Source: Shinisaurus crocodilurus (lineage: Eukaryota > Chordata > Lepidosauria > Squamata > Shinisauridae). Taken from it: DNA of 64,000 nt. The DNA lies in contig CM037885.1 of NCBI GenBank assembly GCA_021292165.1, forward strand, positions 3,963,042-4,027,041, in the 5' to 3' direction. The position numbers and the translations under genes were made by a program. Position 1 is the first letter of the stretch; each line of letters begins with the position of its first letter. This document shows positions 1-11,700 of this stretch, piece after piece. Under the pieces are notes generated by a model. The model was not told where the DNA came from and did not search any database. It worked only from the letters and a program-made list of their open reading frames with translations.

Positions 1-401
1 CCCTGCACATTTGCAGAACTAGGGTGACTTGACAGGTTTTTAAAAAAAAATGTCATAGAATTATGAAGGAAAGGGACACCCCCCCATTACTTCTGAACTA
101 TAGTTACATACAGTGATAAAGTCCTCTTCACCAGCTCTGCAATCCATCCTTTCCTTTCCCAAATCTACTACTAAAACCTACAAATTATAGTGCTGAGAGA
201 CCTAAAAGCCACCCCCTAATAGGATATCCAGAGGGGTAGAGTTATGCTAGTCTGTTGCCGCAAAACCAACAGAGTCTTGCGGCATGTTAAAGACAAACAA
301 GGCATCATTGCAATGGTGAGCCAATTAACATATGCAGCACGATCAAAAAACCTTTGTCCTTATTCAAACCACAGGAAATAGATCTGTTTGCACATAACAC
401 T

Positions 402-640
402 CAATTCCTGGGTTAAACAACCCAGGAATTGGTGTGGCCATGCGGAAACGAGTAAGCACGCTGCCTCCTGCCTGCTCACCACTTCCACTTTTCAAAACAA
501 CTCAGAAACACCTCATTCCTGGGTTGTTTTGTAACCATGCAAACCTTGGGTTGTTTATGAGTTAAACAACCCAGAGTTAACCCAAGAACAAACCAGGAAT
601 TGCCGCCATGTGTGAACCGGGTCACAGAGCTGTATCTCTT
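402..640. repeat. Dispersed repeat with CCTGGGTTAAAC palindromes
   Basis: A 13-bp perfect inverted repeat lies at 402-414 and 419-431, with a 4-base loop. More copies of the GGGTTGTTT/AAACAACCC motif follow at about 520-580. The stretch ends with a 'catgtgtgaaccggg' motif that recurs, in related form, at 25900-26170. It looks like a non-autonomous DNA element of unknown family; I could not fix its ends. The rest of 1-1249 holds nothing I recognise. Confidence 0.4.
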
Positions 641-1249
641 GAATTGTATGCGAGTAATTTCATTTTGATATTTGTCTCTGGAATTCCATTGTTCAAGAAT
701 GGCCACCTTAAGGACATTTAGAGTGCCCTGTCATGGGAGGCTGAAATGTTCCCCCACTCGTTTATGAATATTGACATTCCTGATGTCATCAAGACAATTC
801 ATCAAGAGCTTCAACTCTTTTGTTTCCTGTGGTTTGAATGGCAAAGGGTTATTATTATTATTCACAGTACATGTTAACCACCGGCTCTCCACTACAATGA
901 TGTCTGTGTTACCACCCAATGATGTTTTGTGAATGGCAACTGTTCAGGTAATTATCACTGACTGTACTTTTTGTATGCACCTGATGAAGTGGACAGCATC
1001 TACAAAAGCTTATGCAAGAATAAATCTGTTCGGCTTGAAGGTGCCACAAGACCCCTTGTTGTAACAGGTTATCAATACTGTAACACCCAGGGCTCTGTGC
1101 ATTCTGCATGAAATACATTAAAATTCTGCCATCCATACTTTGCGTAATTAATTCTGGGTTTGCTAGTCTGAAGGAGGGAAAGTTGCTCTGCAGGGCACGG
1201 CCCTGTCTTTAGCCACAGGAACCTTTGCTAGGCTAACAAACCTCTAGAC

Positions 1250-1322
1250 CAGTGTTCTCCAACCTTGCATGCTGGGAGTTGTAGGCCAAAAACATCTGGG
1301 GACGCAAGGTTGGAGAACACTG
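1250..1322. mobile_element. Palindromic hAT-like MITE (family A), short copy
   Basis: Terminal inverted repeats start CAGTGTTCTCCAACCTTG and end with the complement. The core carries the 'gggagttgtaggcc' motif shared with copies at 12706, 28068 and 33329. This copy has lost most of one arm and shows no clear 8-bp target duplication. Confidence 0.65.
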
Positions 1323-2235
1323 GTTTAACTTCTGAAACTGCAGCAGGCCCGGCCACACACTTTCAAACCATTTCATCTTCGCAGCCATAAGGGCTACAAG
1401 CTTGATTCTTGTTTTACAATGAAAGCGGATATTCTCTGGAAGCTGGATTCTGTACCCAGTGTCCCATTTTGTACTCTTCCTGCACTCCTGCAGAATCATA
1501 ACATGCAGCTCAACTTAAGGCACCCCCATCCAATCTTGGAGGAAGACAGGATATATCCAAGGAGACAGATTCCACCTCTCCCACTTTTAATGCAGCCAAA
1601 GCCACCCCCTGCAGAAGGAGAGTCAACCGCTGATAATCCATTTTTCAATATACTCTATTTATTCTTTTTTCTTCATTACAGCACTGTTAAATACAACATC
1701 ACTCCCAAAGAGGTTCTCCCCGCTCCTCTTTCTGCCCATCACCAAGATGTACAATCACAATGTCATTTTTCAGTTAGTCTTTCCTCCAATCCCTGGGTTA
1801 GTTTTCAATCACAGAGGCTCAGATTAAAAAACAACAACAACCCTGAAGACTTTAATAATAATAATAATAAGACAATTTATAATCATGGTCACTTGTCCAC
1901 TCACTCAGGAAACAATTACTGTATTAGACGCTGCCTACTGGACAAAAAATATTGTATGAGATGGAACCCCAAGACTGAACCATGGAGGTGCACCCTCAAA
2001 TCAAGCACATCTGAAAAGAAAAAGCTGAAAGAAATATGCCTGCTTAGCTGGTTGTGAGAAAGATCAATGGACGCAGAGAACACAAGGAGAAGTCAACCCA
2101 GCTGCACATCCTTCTCGTATTATCTTTGTAGACATGGGAGGGGCTTATGGAAGCCACTTCCGTAATCAGGAACTCTGAATTCCAGTTCTAGGGGTGGGGG
2201 GAGGCCTGGTTTAAGCCCTGCTGGTGGGGTCCCCA
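1323..2235. other. Intergenic stretch without recognised feature
   Basis: A 212-codon open frame (1419-2057, plus) is present, but its composition is random and contains asparagine runs from AAT/AAC microsatellite. I see no domain, and I do not call it a gene. Confidence 0.4.
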
Positions 2236-2316
2236 GAGGCAACTGGTTGGCTACTGTGGGGAACAGGTTGCTGAACAAGATGAACCCTTGCTCTGACCTA
2301 GCAGGGCTCTTATGAA
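2236..2316 (+). mobile_element. SINE/LINE 3' fragment (tRNA-SINE tail type)
   Basis: The order 'aggcaactggttggc', 'gtggggaacaggttgctgaac', 'agcagggctctta' is the body and tail of a SINE also seen, inverted, at 16960-17275 and again at 62870-63135. No tRNA-like head is present here. Confidence 0.5.
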
Positions 2317-2530
2317 GTAAAAGCTTTCATTGTGGCTATTGGTCCATAGGGAGGAAACAACAACCTTGGATAAGACAAGAGCCAAGAAAAAGCACATTTC
2401 TGCTGCCACTTATGGAGGTAAAATCGTTAACATTTTGACAAACGAGGTTAAATGCACAGAAAAGACAGGTTTTTAAAAAATGTACCAGTGCTTGCACATA
2501 TCCGGGGTCTTCCTAAAATTCGAACAGTTA

Positions 2531-2652
2531 AAGGTGCAATCCTATGCATGTTTGGACAGAAAAAAAGGCCTACAACTCCCAGCATGGCTGGCTGGGGCAC
2601 GCTGGGAGTTGTAGGCCCTTTTTCTGTCTAAACATGCGTAAGATTGCACCCT
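2531..2652. mobile_element. Palindromic MITE, family C
   Basis: Long inverted repeat: the left arm begins AGGTGCAATCCTATGCATG and the right arm ends with a near complement (GATTGCACC). The centre is the 'acaactcccagcat' motif. A second copy is at 13858-13990. Flanks read TTAA on the left and CTAA on the right, so a TTAA-type target is possible but unproven. Confidence 0.6.
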
Positions 2653-2790
2653 AAGACAGTTGGGACATGCTGCTTACAACACCTCCACCTGCCTTTTTGC
2701 CTTCAGCCAGCCACTTTGCTGCTTGCACTACCCGACTGAACAGTATGGAATGGAAATTGTTTCCAAAGGATCAGAAGGAATTGCGAAAGG

Positions 2791-3706
2791 CCAACCTTCC
2801 CCAGACCGGTGCCCTCCAGATGTGTTGGGACTAGAACTCCCATCAACCCCTGTGGAGAGAAAGCCAAGTCAGGTACACCCAGGTCAGGCACACACACCCC
2901 CACCTGCCTAAGGCAGAGACAGCTGGCTCCAAACAGTCAGGGGCATCCGCCATTAACCTTCATTTACATTACTTCAATGGGACCCATCTACATACCCCAT
3001 GGCAACCTCCCCTTCCCCTGGCACTCAAATGAGCTGTGAAGCACCCCCAAATCACAAAAAGGGCGCCCGAATGCCTGGTAGTCTGAAAAGCTGCCAAGTA
3101 TTCCTAAGCACCCAAGGAAGTCAAAGAAGAACAGGTTTTCCAGAGACCTGGAGGGGAGGAGGGACAGGAGGGATGGGGCAAGCAAAAGAGGGGGTCTGTG
3201 GCGGGAAAGGTTGTTGGTCGGTGGGCACTAGGCTGCGCGGACGTCTAGGGCTTCGGTCCAGACTCAGAGACTCAACACCAGGCAGCTCCCGGTGAATAAA
3301 GCTGAAACCGCTGAGCGGCGACAAGTTGCGGCTTTCGAGGAACTAAGGTCATTCCAGGTAAATCTTGTGCGTACTGTTGCCGCTCACTCTAGCTGTTGTA
3401 ATTGGAAGCGTGTGCGCCTTGTTACCGCTTTTGTGTATGTCTTGATACGCTCAATTAAACTCTTGTTTACCTATAAAGAGTGTAGTAGTAGCGCCCATTC
3501 ATAAAATTGCTTCATTCACTGTTTTAGCGTTAAAAGTGGTTTCGGCTTCCTTCTGAATGTCCGAGAGCCGCGTATAAAGGGTTAGCTTCGCTCCGGTTAA
3601 CCCTTTAGTGCCCGAACCCGCGCAAAGGACCGGCTTTGGTCCTTTACAACCCCAATGATGGGAGTTGTTGCCTAACACATTTGGAGGCATGGGCTTGGGA
3701 GGAGAC
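2791..3706. mobile_element. Family B palindromic MITE, split by a solo LTR
   Basis: The left arm (2791-2850) reads through 'gccctccagatgtgttgg' to 'aactcccatca'. The complementary right arm (3649-3706) resumes with 'aatgatgggagttg' and 'aacacatttggagg'. The 798-bp LTR at 2851-3648 plus one copy of its 5-bp duplication lies exactly between the arms, so the MITE is the older insertion. Confidence 0.7.
2851..3648 (+). mobile_element. Solo LTR of a Gmr1-like LTR retrotransposon
   Basis: The 5' end (TGTGGAGAGAAAGCC...) matches the start of the full element's LTR at 47440 (TGTGGAGAAAGCCC...). The 3' end matches too: 'ccggttaacccttta', 'gcccgaac', 'gcgcaaaggaccgg', then 'tcctttaca'. The LTR is bounded TG...CA and flanked by the 5-bp direct repeat acccc (2846-2850 and 3649-3653). 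It is 798 bp against 740 bp in the full element and clearly diverged, so it belongs to a sister family. Loss of the interior by LTR-LTR recombination is the usual explanation. Confidence 0.85.
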
Positions 3707-4399
3707 TGCAGTAGCCCATGCAAATGCAAGTGCTGGATCCAAACCAATTCAGGAAGCACATGATCAACTGAGCAGTCGAATAACTACTATTTATAGCTAT
3801 TTCAAAGGATTTGCTTTTATCAGACAGTCTTGAGCATTTCCGTTCTCTAAGATCAGAGACGGGCAGAAGGCAAATCTGTATCTACTGGTAGATCTCTGGG
3901 TGATTTGCAGTAGAAGTGCAAGGATTTCTGACTCCCAACTGCTTAACAGTAGCAACGATATGACTCCACCGCACGCACACGCACACGCACACACCCTGCA
4001 AATTATACTGCTGAAACGCAGGAAGGTTGGAGTGTGTGTGCGTGTGGAAGGACTGTGAGCTCTGCTCAGCTCTGCTAGCCAGAACGAATTCCAGGACTCA
4101 AAATTCTTTAATTCTAGATCTTTTGCACCAGGCTCTGGCTGGTGAATCTCTGTATTCTAGTAAGCCTGGAATTTGCCCACCTCTGCTTCAGATCATGGGT
4201 GGCAAGAACAAAGGAGAATCACGGCAATTACTATTAAACAAAGCCAAGGCCATCGTTATCAAAATTACTCAATATTCTTCTTCTTCTACTCAACAACTCT
4301 TATTTCTTTGTATTAATTACAACTTGTTAAACCCCTTCAAGTATTTACAACAATTTCAAACATACTTAAAAAACCAGACAATAGACTTCATTGGGCAAT

Positions 4400-5022
4400 A
4401 GACTTTACACCATTGACGGAAAGAATAAAGAAAGTAATTCAGAGACACTGACATATGATCTCTGATATCCCTGGGTGTGGGAATCTGCCAGCTATAGGGT
4501 GCAGGACCAGAAACATTAAGGATACCCTAGTAAGTACAGAACTAAAGACAAGAGAACCACACAAGAAGGGACCTATAGGACATTACAGCTGTGGCCACTG
4601 CAAGGTATGCCCTCGAGTTATTGCTGGTAAAGAGTTGAATCTAGCGGTTAGAGGGAGGCAAATTGTTTTAAATCACTTCTCCACTTGCAGCACCCCTAAT
4701 TGTTGTTTACATGATAACCCGTAATTGCCAGCTGCTATACATTGGCAGTACTATAAGACCAGTGACAACCAGGATACTGGAACATATTTCCAGGATTAGG
4801 AATAAAACCGCTGAAGCGCCTCTGGTAAACCACTTTATACAGTTCCATCTAGACAGCACTGAATTTAAATTTGCAGTGCTGCATGTGGCAAAGTCTGGCA
4901 CTCGTGAAATCATTGAAAGGGAACTATTAAAGAAGGAAGCCTTTTGGATTTTTAATTTAGAGACTAAAGCCCCACAGGGACTTAATATAAATCTGGAATT
5001 GTCATTGTCGTGCTATCTGTAA
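4400..5022 (+). pseudogene. Penelope-like retroelement fragment (Cys motif and GIY-YIG endonuclease)
   Basis: Two overlapping open frames, 4455-4724 and 4711-5022, are in different phases, so a frameshift lies near 4710. The first has the Cys/His motif HYSCGHCKVC that precedes the endonuclease in Penelope-like elements. The second has LLYIGSTIRPVTTRILEH followed by a conserved helical region, which fits a GIY-YIG nuclease domain. No reverse-transcriptase domain is recognisable upstream, so the copy is 5'-truncated. Family knowledge: these elements encode RT plus GIY-YIG endonuclease. About 450 bases after 5022 carry AT-rich sequence and a short direct repeat (gttgttcaaccgaa, about 5090-5115) that could be its 3' region. 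Confidence 0.7.
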
Positions 5023-5860
5023 TTGTGTCGGGGGGTGGGGGTGGAAGCACTGAGTCGTTCTACTATTATCATTGTAGTATAAATGAGCTTGTTGTTCAAC
5101 CGAAGTTGTTCAACCGAAATTGTTAATGATGACTGGGGATCTGCTAATGTCCTTCACATGCAAAAGTCGTGGCAAGGGTTAATGGACAAGAAAGGGTTAA
5201 CAGCCAGAAAGGAGTATAAATGTAATTGAGAGTCTTACCACCAGAGGACTCTGTATGAAAATGTTAATAGTGAAGCAGTGTGCTGATGAGGAATGTAAGT
5301 TTGGGGAAGGGCTGCTGGAAGGGTTGGTAATGTTTGTTAGTTTAAAAATGCTTATCAGTGTTGCAGTCCAGGAAATTGGAAGAATAATATAATTTGAAAC
5401 TGAATGCAGTCCAGGAAATTGAATTCTGTTTGTGCAAGCCTTGAGAAAGATTACAAAACGGGAAGTTCACACCGGTTTCCTGTTGGCTAGAAGTGAAAAC
5501 AACAGTGTTAAGTCGAAAGTAACTACACAGAACTGGGTTGTTTATTCTATTTGCTATCCTAAAGAAAAAAACAGTGGTGGACACAGAAGGACTTGATCCG
5601 GCTTGGCCAGGACTTTTGAAAAATACAAGATTTATTTATTTATTATATTTATGAATTGCTCATCTGGCCAGACATCCGGCCACTCTGAGCGATGAAATTG
5701 TTATAAATACTTGAAGGAGTTTAACAAGTTGTAATTAATACAAAGAAATTAGATTATGTGTGGGCAGAAGAAAGATCTCCAGATGTTTGGGACTTCAACT
5801 CCCAGAAGGCCCGAAAAGGCATGAGTCCGGGGGAGGACCAGGGCTGCTCCGGATGCCGCA

Positions 5861-6289
5861 ATGTCCCAGGAGGAGGCTGCCGCCGCTACCGGAAAAGGCT
5901 CGCAGCCAGTGTCCCCCCGCCAGTGCGCCCGCCCAGCCGCCCGTGGAGGCTCCTCCTCCAGCGGGACACAGGGCACCAGCCAGTCCTCCTCCAGCTCGGG
6001 CACGGTTCAGCTCCTTGGACACCCTCCCCCACACAGTAAATGGTTTCCACTACATATTCTTCATGAAGGGGGTTCTCTTTTTGCTGTTCTTTGCCACCAG
6101 AAAGTTTCTCTCTACTCCCGTCATCTTGCCTTGTATGTGCACCACCCAACAGCATCTGCTCCCAGTTACATTTCATTAGGATCCCACATTCGACCACATG
6201 CAAGGATCTGTGGGGTGAGGGGCCCTGAGCTCTCGCCTGTCCTGCCGTTAGCATGGAAGTTGCTGAGATGTGACCAGCCACTGCAATAG
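5861..6289 (+). other. GC-rich orphan ORF, possible first exon; doubtful
   Basis: A 142-codon frame opens at ATG in a CpG-rich island (about 5820-6030). The first 50 residues are Ala/Ser/Gly-rich. A GTAAAT donor-like site at about 6036 would end a 5' exon there. After that the composition drops to ordinary DNA. I recognise no domain. It could be the 5' part of a mobile element or an unannotated first exon. Confidence 0.15.
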
Positions 6290-6821
6290 GTTATGCCGGA
6301 GGTGGGGGGGGTGGGGGGGCAAACACAAACACACAAATTCCCAGAAGCCCTTTAGACAGGCACTGGGGAGGGCATGACAGCAAAGCATGAGAAGCGTAGA
6401 GGCCCGAGACACAACACAGCAATCTTTAGCCACTGAGAGGAGGCTGCGGCTCAGGTGAGGAGCCACAGTTACCGGTAAGTCTGACTCACCGCCCAAGAGC
6501 AATTGAAATCAGGAACTAGGTGACGGGGGTAGAGAAGGAGCTGAACACGCACACACAGCCAGTGGTCCACTCCCCCCACCGAGACAATCTTATACGCAAT
6601 TATTTCAGATAAAAACCTTCCCCGCAAAATAAGGTGCCGTGGCAGCAATAAGGCCATCAGAGACCTTATTGATCAGGCAAAATCACAAAAGGCTCAGCCG
6701 GGGCCGGGCCTGCGACTCTCGCCGCGGAAGGAGACTGGCTCCACAGATTCCTGGACGGGCGCCTTTGGCCAAGTCGGACTCAGGGGGGCTGGCTCCCGAT
6801 GACCCTCCGTCTCCCCCAAGG

Positions 6822-8674
6822 TTACTGCTCTGCGACGTGGATGATGGTCTCGTTCCCTTCTTCCGGGAGCTGAGGCACAGCATAGACCAGCGCTTGGTCA
6901 CTGTCCTGGCAGATAATGGCTACTGCACCGCCGCTCTCTGGCATAATGGTGCTAGACTGCAGGCAGGCCTGGGAGGGCGAGAACAGAAGGGGTGTGAAAG
7001 GGCCTTGTCGGAGCAATGGGACAATGGAACCAGCTGCCTAGGGAGGTGGTGGGATCTCCCGCTCTGGAGGCATTCAGGGTGCGGCTGGGCAGCCGTCTGT
7101 CGGGGATGCTTTGACCTGGATTCCTGCATTGGGCAGGGGGTTGGACTCGATGGCCTTGTAGGCCCCTTCCGACTCTACTTTTCTATGATTCTATGACCTC
7201 CAGATAATAACGTGGCTGCAGGGAACAGTGGTATGGGGGCAGGCTGCGTTTCCCTCTCTCTCTAACCAAAGAGACGGCCAACACTGTGCCCCCTCACTCA
7301 TCCTTCAAACTCCTTCTTCTCACAGCCCACCATTTCTCCAACTCCTTCAGGTATCTTTTATTTATTTGCTTGGGGCCACACTACTTGATGGAACACCTCT
7401 CCCAACCACAATCTACCTGGACAATGCGCTCAACATCTGGGGCCTTCCTCCGACTGCCACCTCTGAGGGAGGCTCGCAGGGCAGCAACAAGGGGGAGGGG
7501 CCTTTTCAGTGGTGGCCCAAGTGTGGAACAAGCTCCCCACTGAGGCCTGCCTGGCCCCAACTCTACGATCTTTTCGGTGCCAGGTTAAGACTGTCTTCTA
7601 TATTGAGGCATTTAACAACTCTAAATGGTACATGGTGGGGTGGTTATTTCAACTCTTTTACAAGTTGTGTTGTATTAACTTGTTTTAGTCATTTGAGTTG
7701 CTTTTAAACTTGGTTTTTAATTTTTTATAACATTTTTATTGTGTATATTTTATATTGTATTTTATTGTAATTTTTATTGATTGTTGTAAACTGCCCAGAG
7801 AGCTTTGGCTATTGGGCGGTATAGAATTACATCATCATCATCATCATCATCATCATCAATAATAATAAAGCAATAATGGTGATGATGATGATGTTAATGA
7901 ATTAATTACATTTCTATACCGCCCAATAGCCAAAGCTCTCTGGGCGGTTCACAACAATTAAAACTGTAAAATACAACACAATAAAATAGGCCTTTTTTCC
8001 AACAGTAACAAAGTCTAAATACATGTACAGTAATACCTTGGATTGCAAGTAACTTGGTTTGAGAGCGTTTTGCAAGACAAGCAAATTTTTAAATATTTAT
8101 TTATTTTTTGACTTGATATACAAGCGACGTCTTGCAATACAAGTACTGTAGTACGGCTTAAATTAAAAATCTCTGTACAATTTTTTTGGGGGGGGATTTC
8201 GTTTTGATAGAAGAGTGTTTTGGATTACAAGCATGTTTCCGGAACGAATTATGCTCTCAATCCAAGGCATGACTATAACTGCATTTGCTCAGGTTCATTT
8301 CCTTGTAGCCTTTGCTTCCCCCATTCCACTCTTTCCTTTCTGCTCTACACTGACTGAAATTTAGACTGTATGGTCCTCCATTGTCTTTGCTTTGCCAAGC
8401 AATATATATATGTTGACAGTGCTATAAATGCTGCTGCATGTGGAAACCCCACTTCCCTGACCTCTGGAGGCTTTGCATAGCTATGCACCATTGCACCAAG
8501 AACTTCAGCTATAATGCTTTACTCCTAAGACTTTCCTCCATACCCATGAGGACTAGAAACTTTGTCTTACAAACAAAAAACAAAGAGAAGGCGAGAATTC
8601 TCTGTTGACCAGATATCAGTCCCATGCTTATGCAGAGAAGTTGCCTCCCCGATTCCACCTGTGCCCGAAGAGTG

Positions 8675-8705
<31 letters not shown>

Positions 8706-11700
8706 CCAATGACACCCCCCACCCTCGCAGAGCCAATTTACCATCTCCAGGAGCTTCAGCTTCTCTTCTGACACCAGGTTCTCCTTCCGCAGCTGCTCCA
8801 CGACCCCCTCCATGGCCTCCAACTTGGCGCAGTGCCGGCGGTGCCGCTGCTGGAGCACCTTCACCTTCTTCTGGAGGCCCATCACCACTTCCACCAACTC
8901 TGTCGTGGTGCCCTCGTGCCTGTGGTAGCGATGCTCCTCCAGCTGCTCCTCTGAAGACTCCGCAGAGCTCAGCTCTTCCAGTTTCACCTCCACGGTCGGG
9001 AAGGCTTCCGGAGAGGCTTGGTTAGAGACAATGGGGACAGTGGAGACAATGGGAAGGCTGAGGGCAGAGGACAGCACCGTCTCGGGGGGGGTCACGCCGG
9101 AAGAGGCGGCCGCCGTGATGGGCGCCGTCGGGATCGTCTCAAAGTAGGCCACCATCTCCGTGGAGGACTCCTGCAGGGAGCTCAGGACCGCGGCGGCAGC
9201 AGCGGCGGCAGAAGGGTCGGCCTCCAGAAACGGCTCGATAGAGACATTCTCGATGATGAGGGCGCCTTGCTCTGCTGCCATCGGCTGATCGGCCACCGGG
9301 GCCTGCAACGGCGGCGGATCTGCCGCCGCCGCCGCCGCCACCTCGCACGGCACCGCGACTTCTGCGCAGAACTGGCCAGAGACCCCGACAGAAGAGCTTG
9401 GCACGGCTTCCAGGGTTGGTGGCGGCAGCGAGGCCACAAAATCGACCACCTGCTGCTCCACCGGGTCCGGCAAAGGCTGGCCCGGGACGGCCTCCACCGG
9501 GGAAGCCACTGTCAGGGTCACAGCCTTGAGCGGCTCCATGATCTGAACCAAAGGGACCAGGTTCATAGCCCCAACGAGGGGGCCTGAGAGGGCATGGAAG
9601 TTGAGGTCCGAGGCAGAGGACTGGGTTTCCACGTAGATCGGGGCAGCCGCCACGCTGGGGTCTATGGCGATGGCAAGTGTTTCCAGCGTGTTTGGCTCCC
9701 GGTGGCGCATCGCTTGTGGCCCCGGCATGCTCCTCTCTCCGTGACATTCAAGGATGAGCTTCTTGGCTGGTACCTCTGAGGGAGGCCTGGCAGCGTTTTC
9801 CCTTTTCTGCAATAAAATAAAAATAAAATCAATTCCCGTCATCTCTCGCAGGTTGCGGAAAAGGCAATACAGGATGACTAATCTCTACACGTGGGTGGGT
9901 ACGTTCAGGAGGCAAGGAGCTTAGGCCCCAAACACTACACAGATGCCTCTTCTCATGTGATTCATTGTGGCTGCATGGGATGCACCCAGGACCACATCCA
10001 ATAGGTATCATTCATGATGTGTCAGGTCCAGATAGCAAGAGCACTGAGGGGGGGCCTTGCAGTGGTTGCCCCTTACCAGTTATGGAACCCCTTCCCACCA
10101 GAAACTGAGCCCGTGCACCCTTCAGAAGCCTTGTAAGACCTCCCTGCTTTAACTAGCCTAATTTGATGCACAGGGTTAAGTTGGCAAAAAAGGGGAGAGA
10201 TTTCCATGCATCGCATTAAAAAGAAAACTGCTTCCATTCAAACAGGTCATTACAAGAGCTTTGTAACTTTACAGCTAGTAGCTGCATACGGTTGTTTTCC
10301 TCTTCCCTCCTCATCATTTTCCTTTTGTGTCATGTCTTTTAGATTGTAAGTCTGAGGGCAAGGACCGGTGTGTTTGCTACTGAGCTTATGTTAGCCACTC
10401 TGGGAACTTTTGGCTGAAGGGGTGGGTGGGTAGAATGCTCTTAATTACCGTATTTTTCGCTCCATAAGACGCACCGGACCATAAGACGCACTTACTGTAT
10501 GGCACAAAAAAAAATTTTTTAAAAAAAAATCAGCTGAGAGGCGGGGCCCCACCCAGGAGTCCTCCGCTCTTCCGGACCAGCAGAGGAAAGTAAAAAAAAA
10601 AAAAAATTTTTTTTTTTTTACTATATTCACTCCATAGGACGCACAGACATTTCCACCTAGTTTTTTTGGGGGGTAAAGTGCGTCTTATGGAGCGAAAAAT
10701 ACGGTAAATAAAAAAATAAACGAATACCCCACCTCAGCAAAATAGTTTCAAAGTAGCTAAAAAATGGTCCACTTAGTTCTCAGAGGTATTCTCTCAAAAA
10801 CTGCCTCCTCACCACCATCTTGGCAAGCAGGTAGGCCAGCGAACACTCACCAGTGGGCTGTCCGACGTCTGGAAGATTGTGGGAATGGCGTCAGGCTTTA
10901 GGTAGCGCACTCCCCACCGGTATTCGAAACAGGATGGTGCAAAGTGCTCACTGCACAAGTGCTGGTGTTTCGTCGGGACCCACTTCTCTTGGTTCATCTG
11001 GGAGAGCCATTGCCGGAGACGCTCAGGGTTGTGCAGGGGAAACCTACATGGAGAACAGACAAGGAGTTGTTAAATGCCTAATTAAATCGAAGTACGTGTA
11101 ACCGAAACAGATGCAAGCTCTCCCAGTTTATCCTGTACCACCATTTCCCTCCTCTTCCTCCTTCATTTCATTTTCTAGAATGTATAGCTCTTAATGAATA
11201 AATATATTGGCAGGCTTACATGGCTTTTCATTCAAAGCACAGACAGCGTGGTGTGAACTATCCTCATTTTACAAGGGAGAAGACAGAGGACACGGCTCCA
11301 GGCCCAAACTAGCTAAGACTCTAGAGTACCACAATTGGATCTCCCATCGCTTTAAAATTCTTTTAAAAGGAGCGAGGTTGGGGAAGGCTGCCATACAGCA
11401 GACTTACAAGTATTATGAAGATGTACCTGTGAAGGACTGCAGATCACAACAGCCCTACAAGGTAGGCCACAGCACCAATCAACCCCAGAACTGCCGCCCA
11501 CCTCCCAGGTTCCCTTACACCGACTTGGTGTAGCAGCCCAGCCTTACAGACCAAAAAGGAACACACACAGTTATTAAGATAGAGACTTTATTAAAACAAA
11601 ATTAAAGGTTAAGCAGTGTAAGGTCTCCAATGGTCTAATACATATAAAAAATAATCCCTTATAAGAAAGGGCTAAAAAGAAGGTAGGGGAAAAGGGGGTG

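Noticed and set aside
1419..2057. 212-codon ORF as a gene
   Set aside because: Random composition, microsatellite-derived Asn runs, no domain or splice context.
9018..9747. Plus-strand and other-frame long ORFs over THAP8 exon 3
   Set aside because: Shadows of a GC-rich coding exon; Arg/Gly-rich with no domain.
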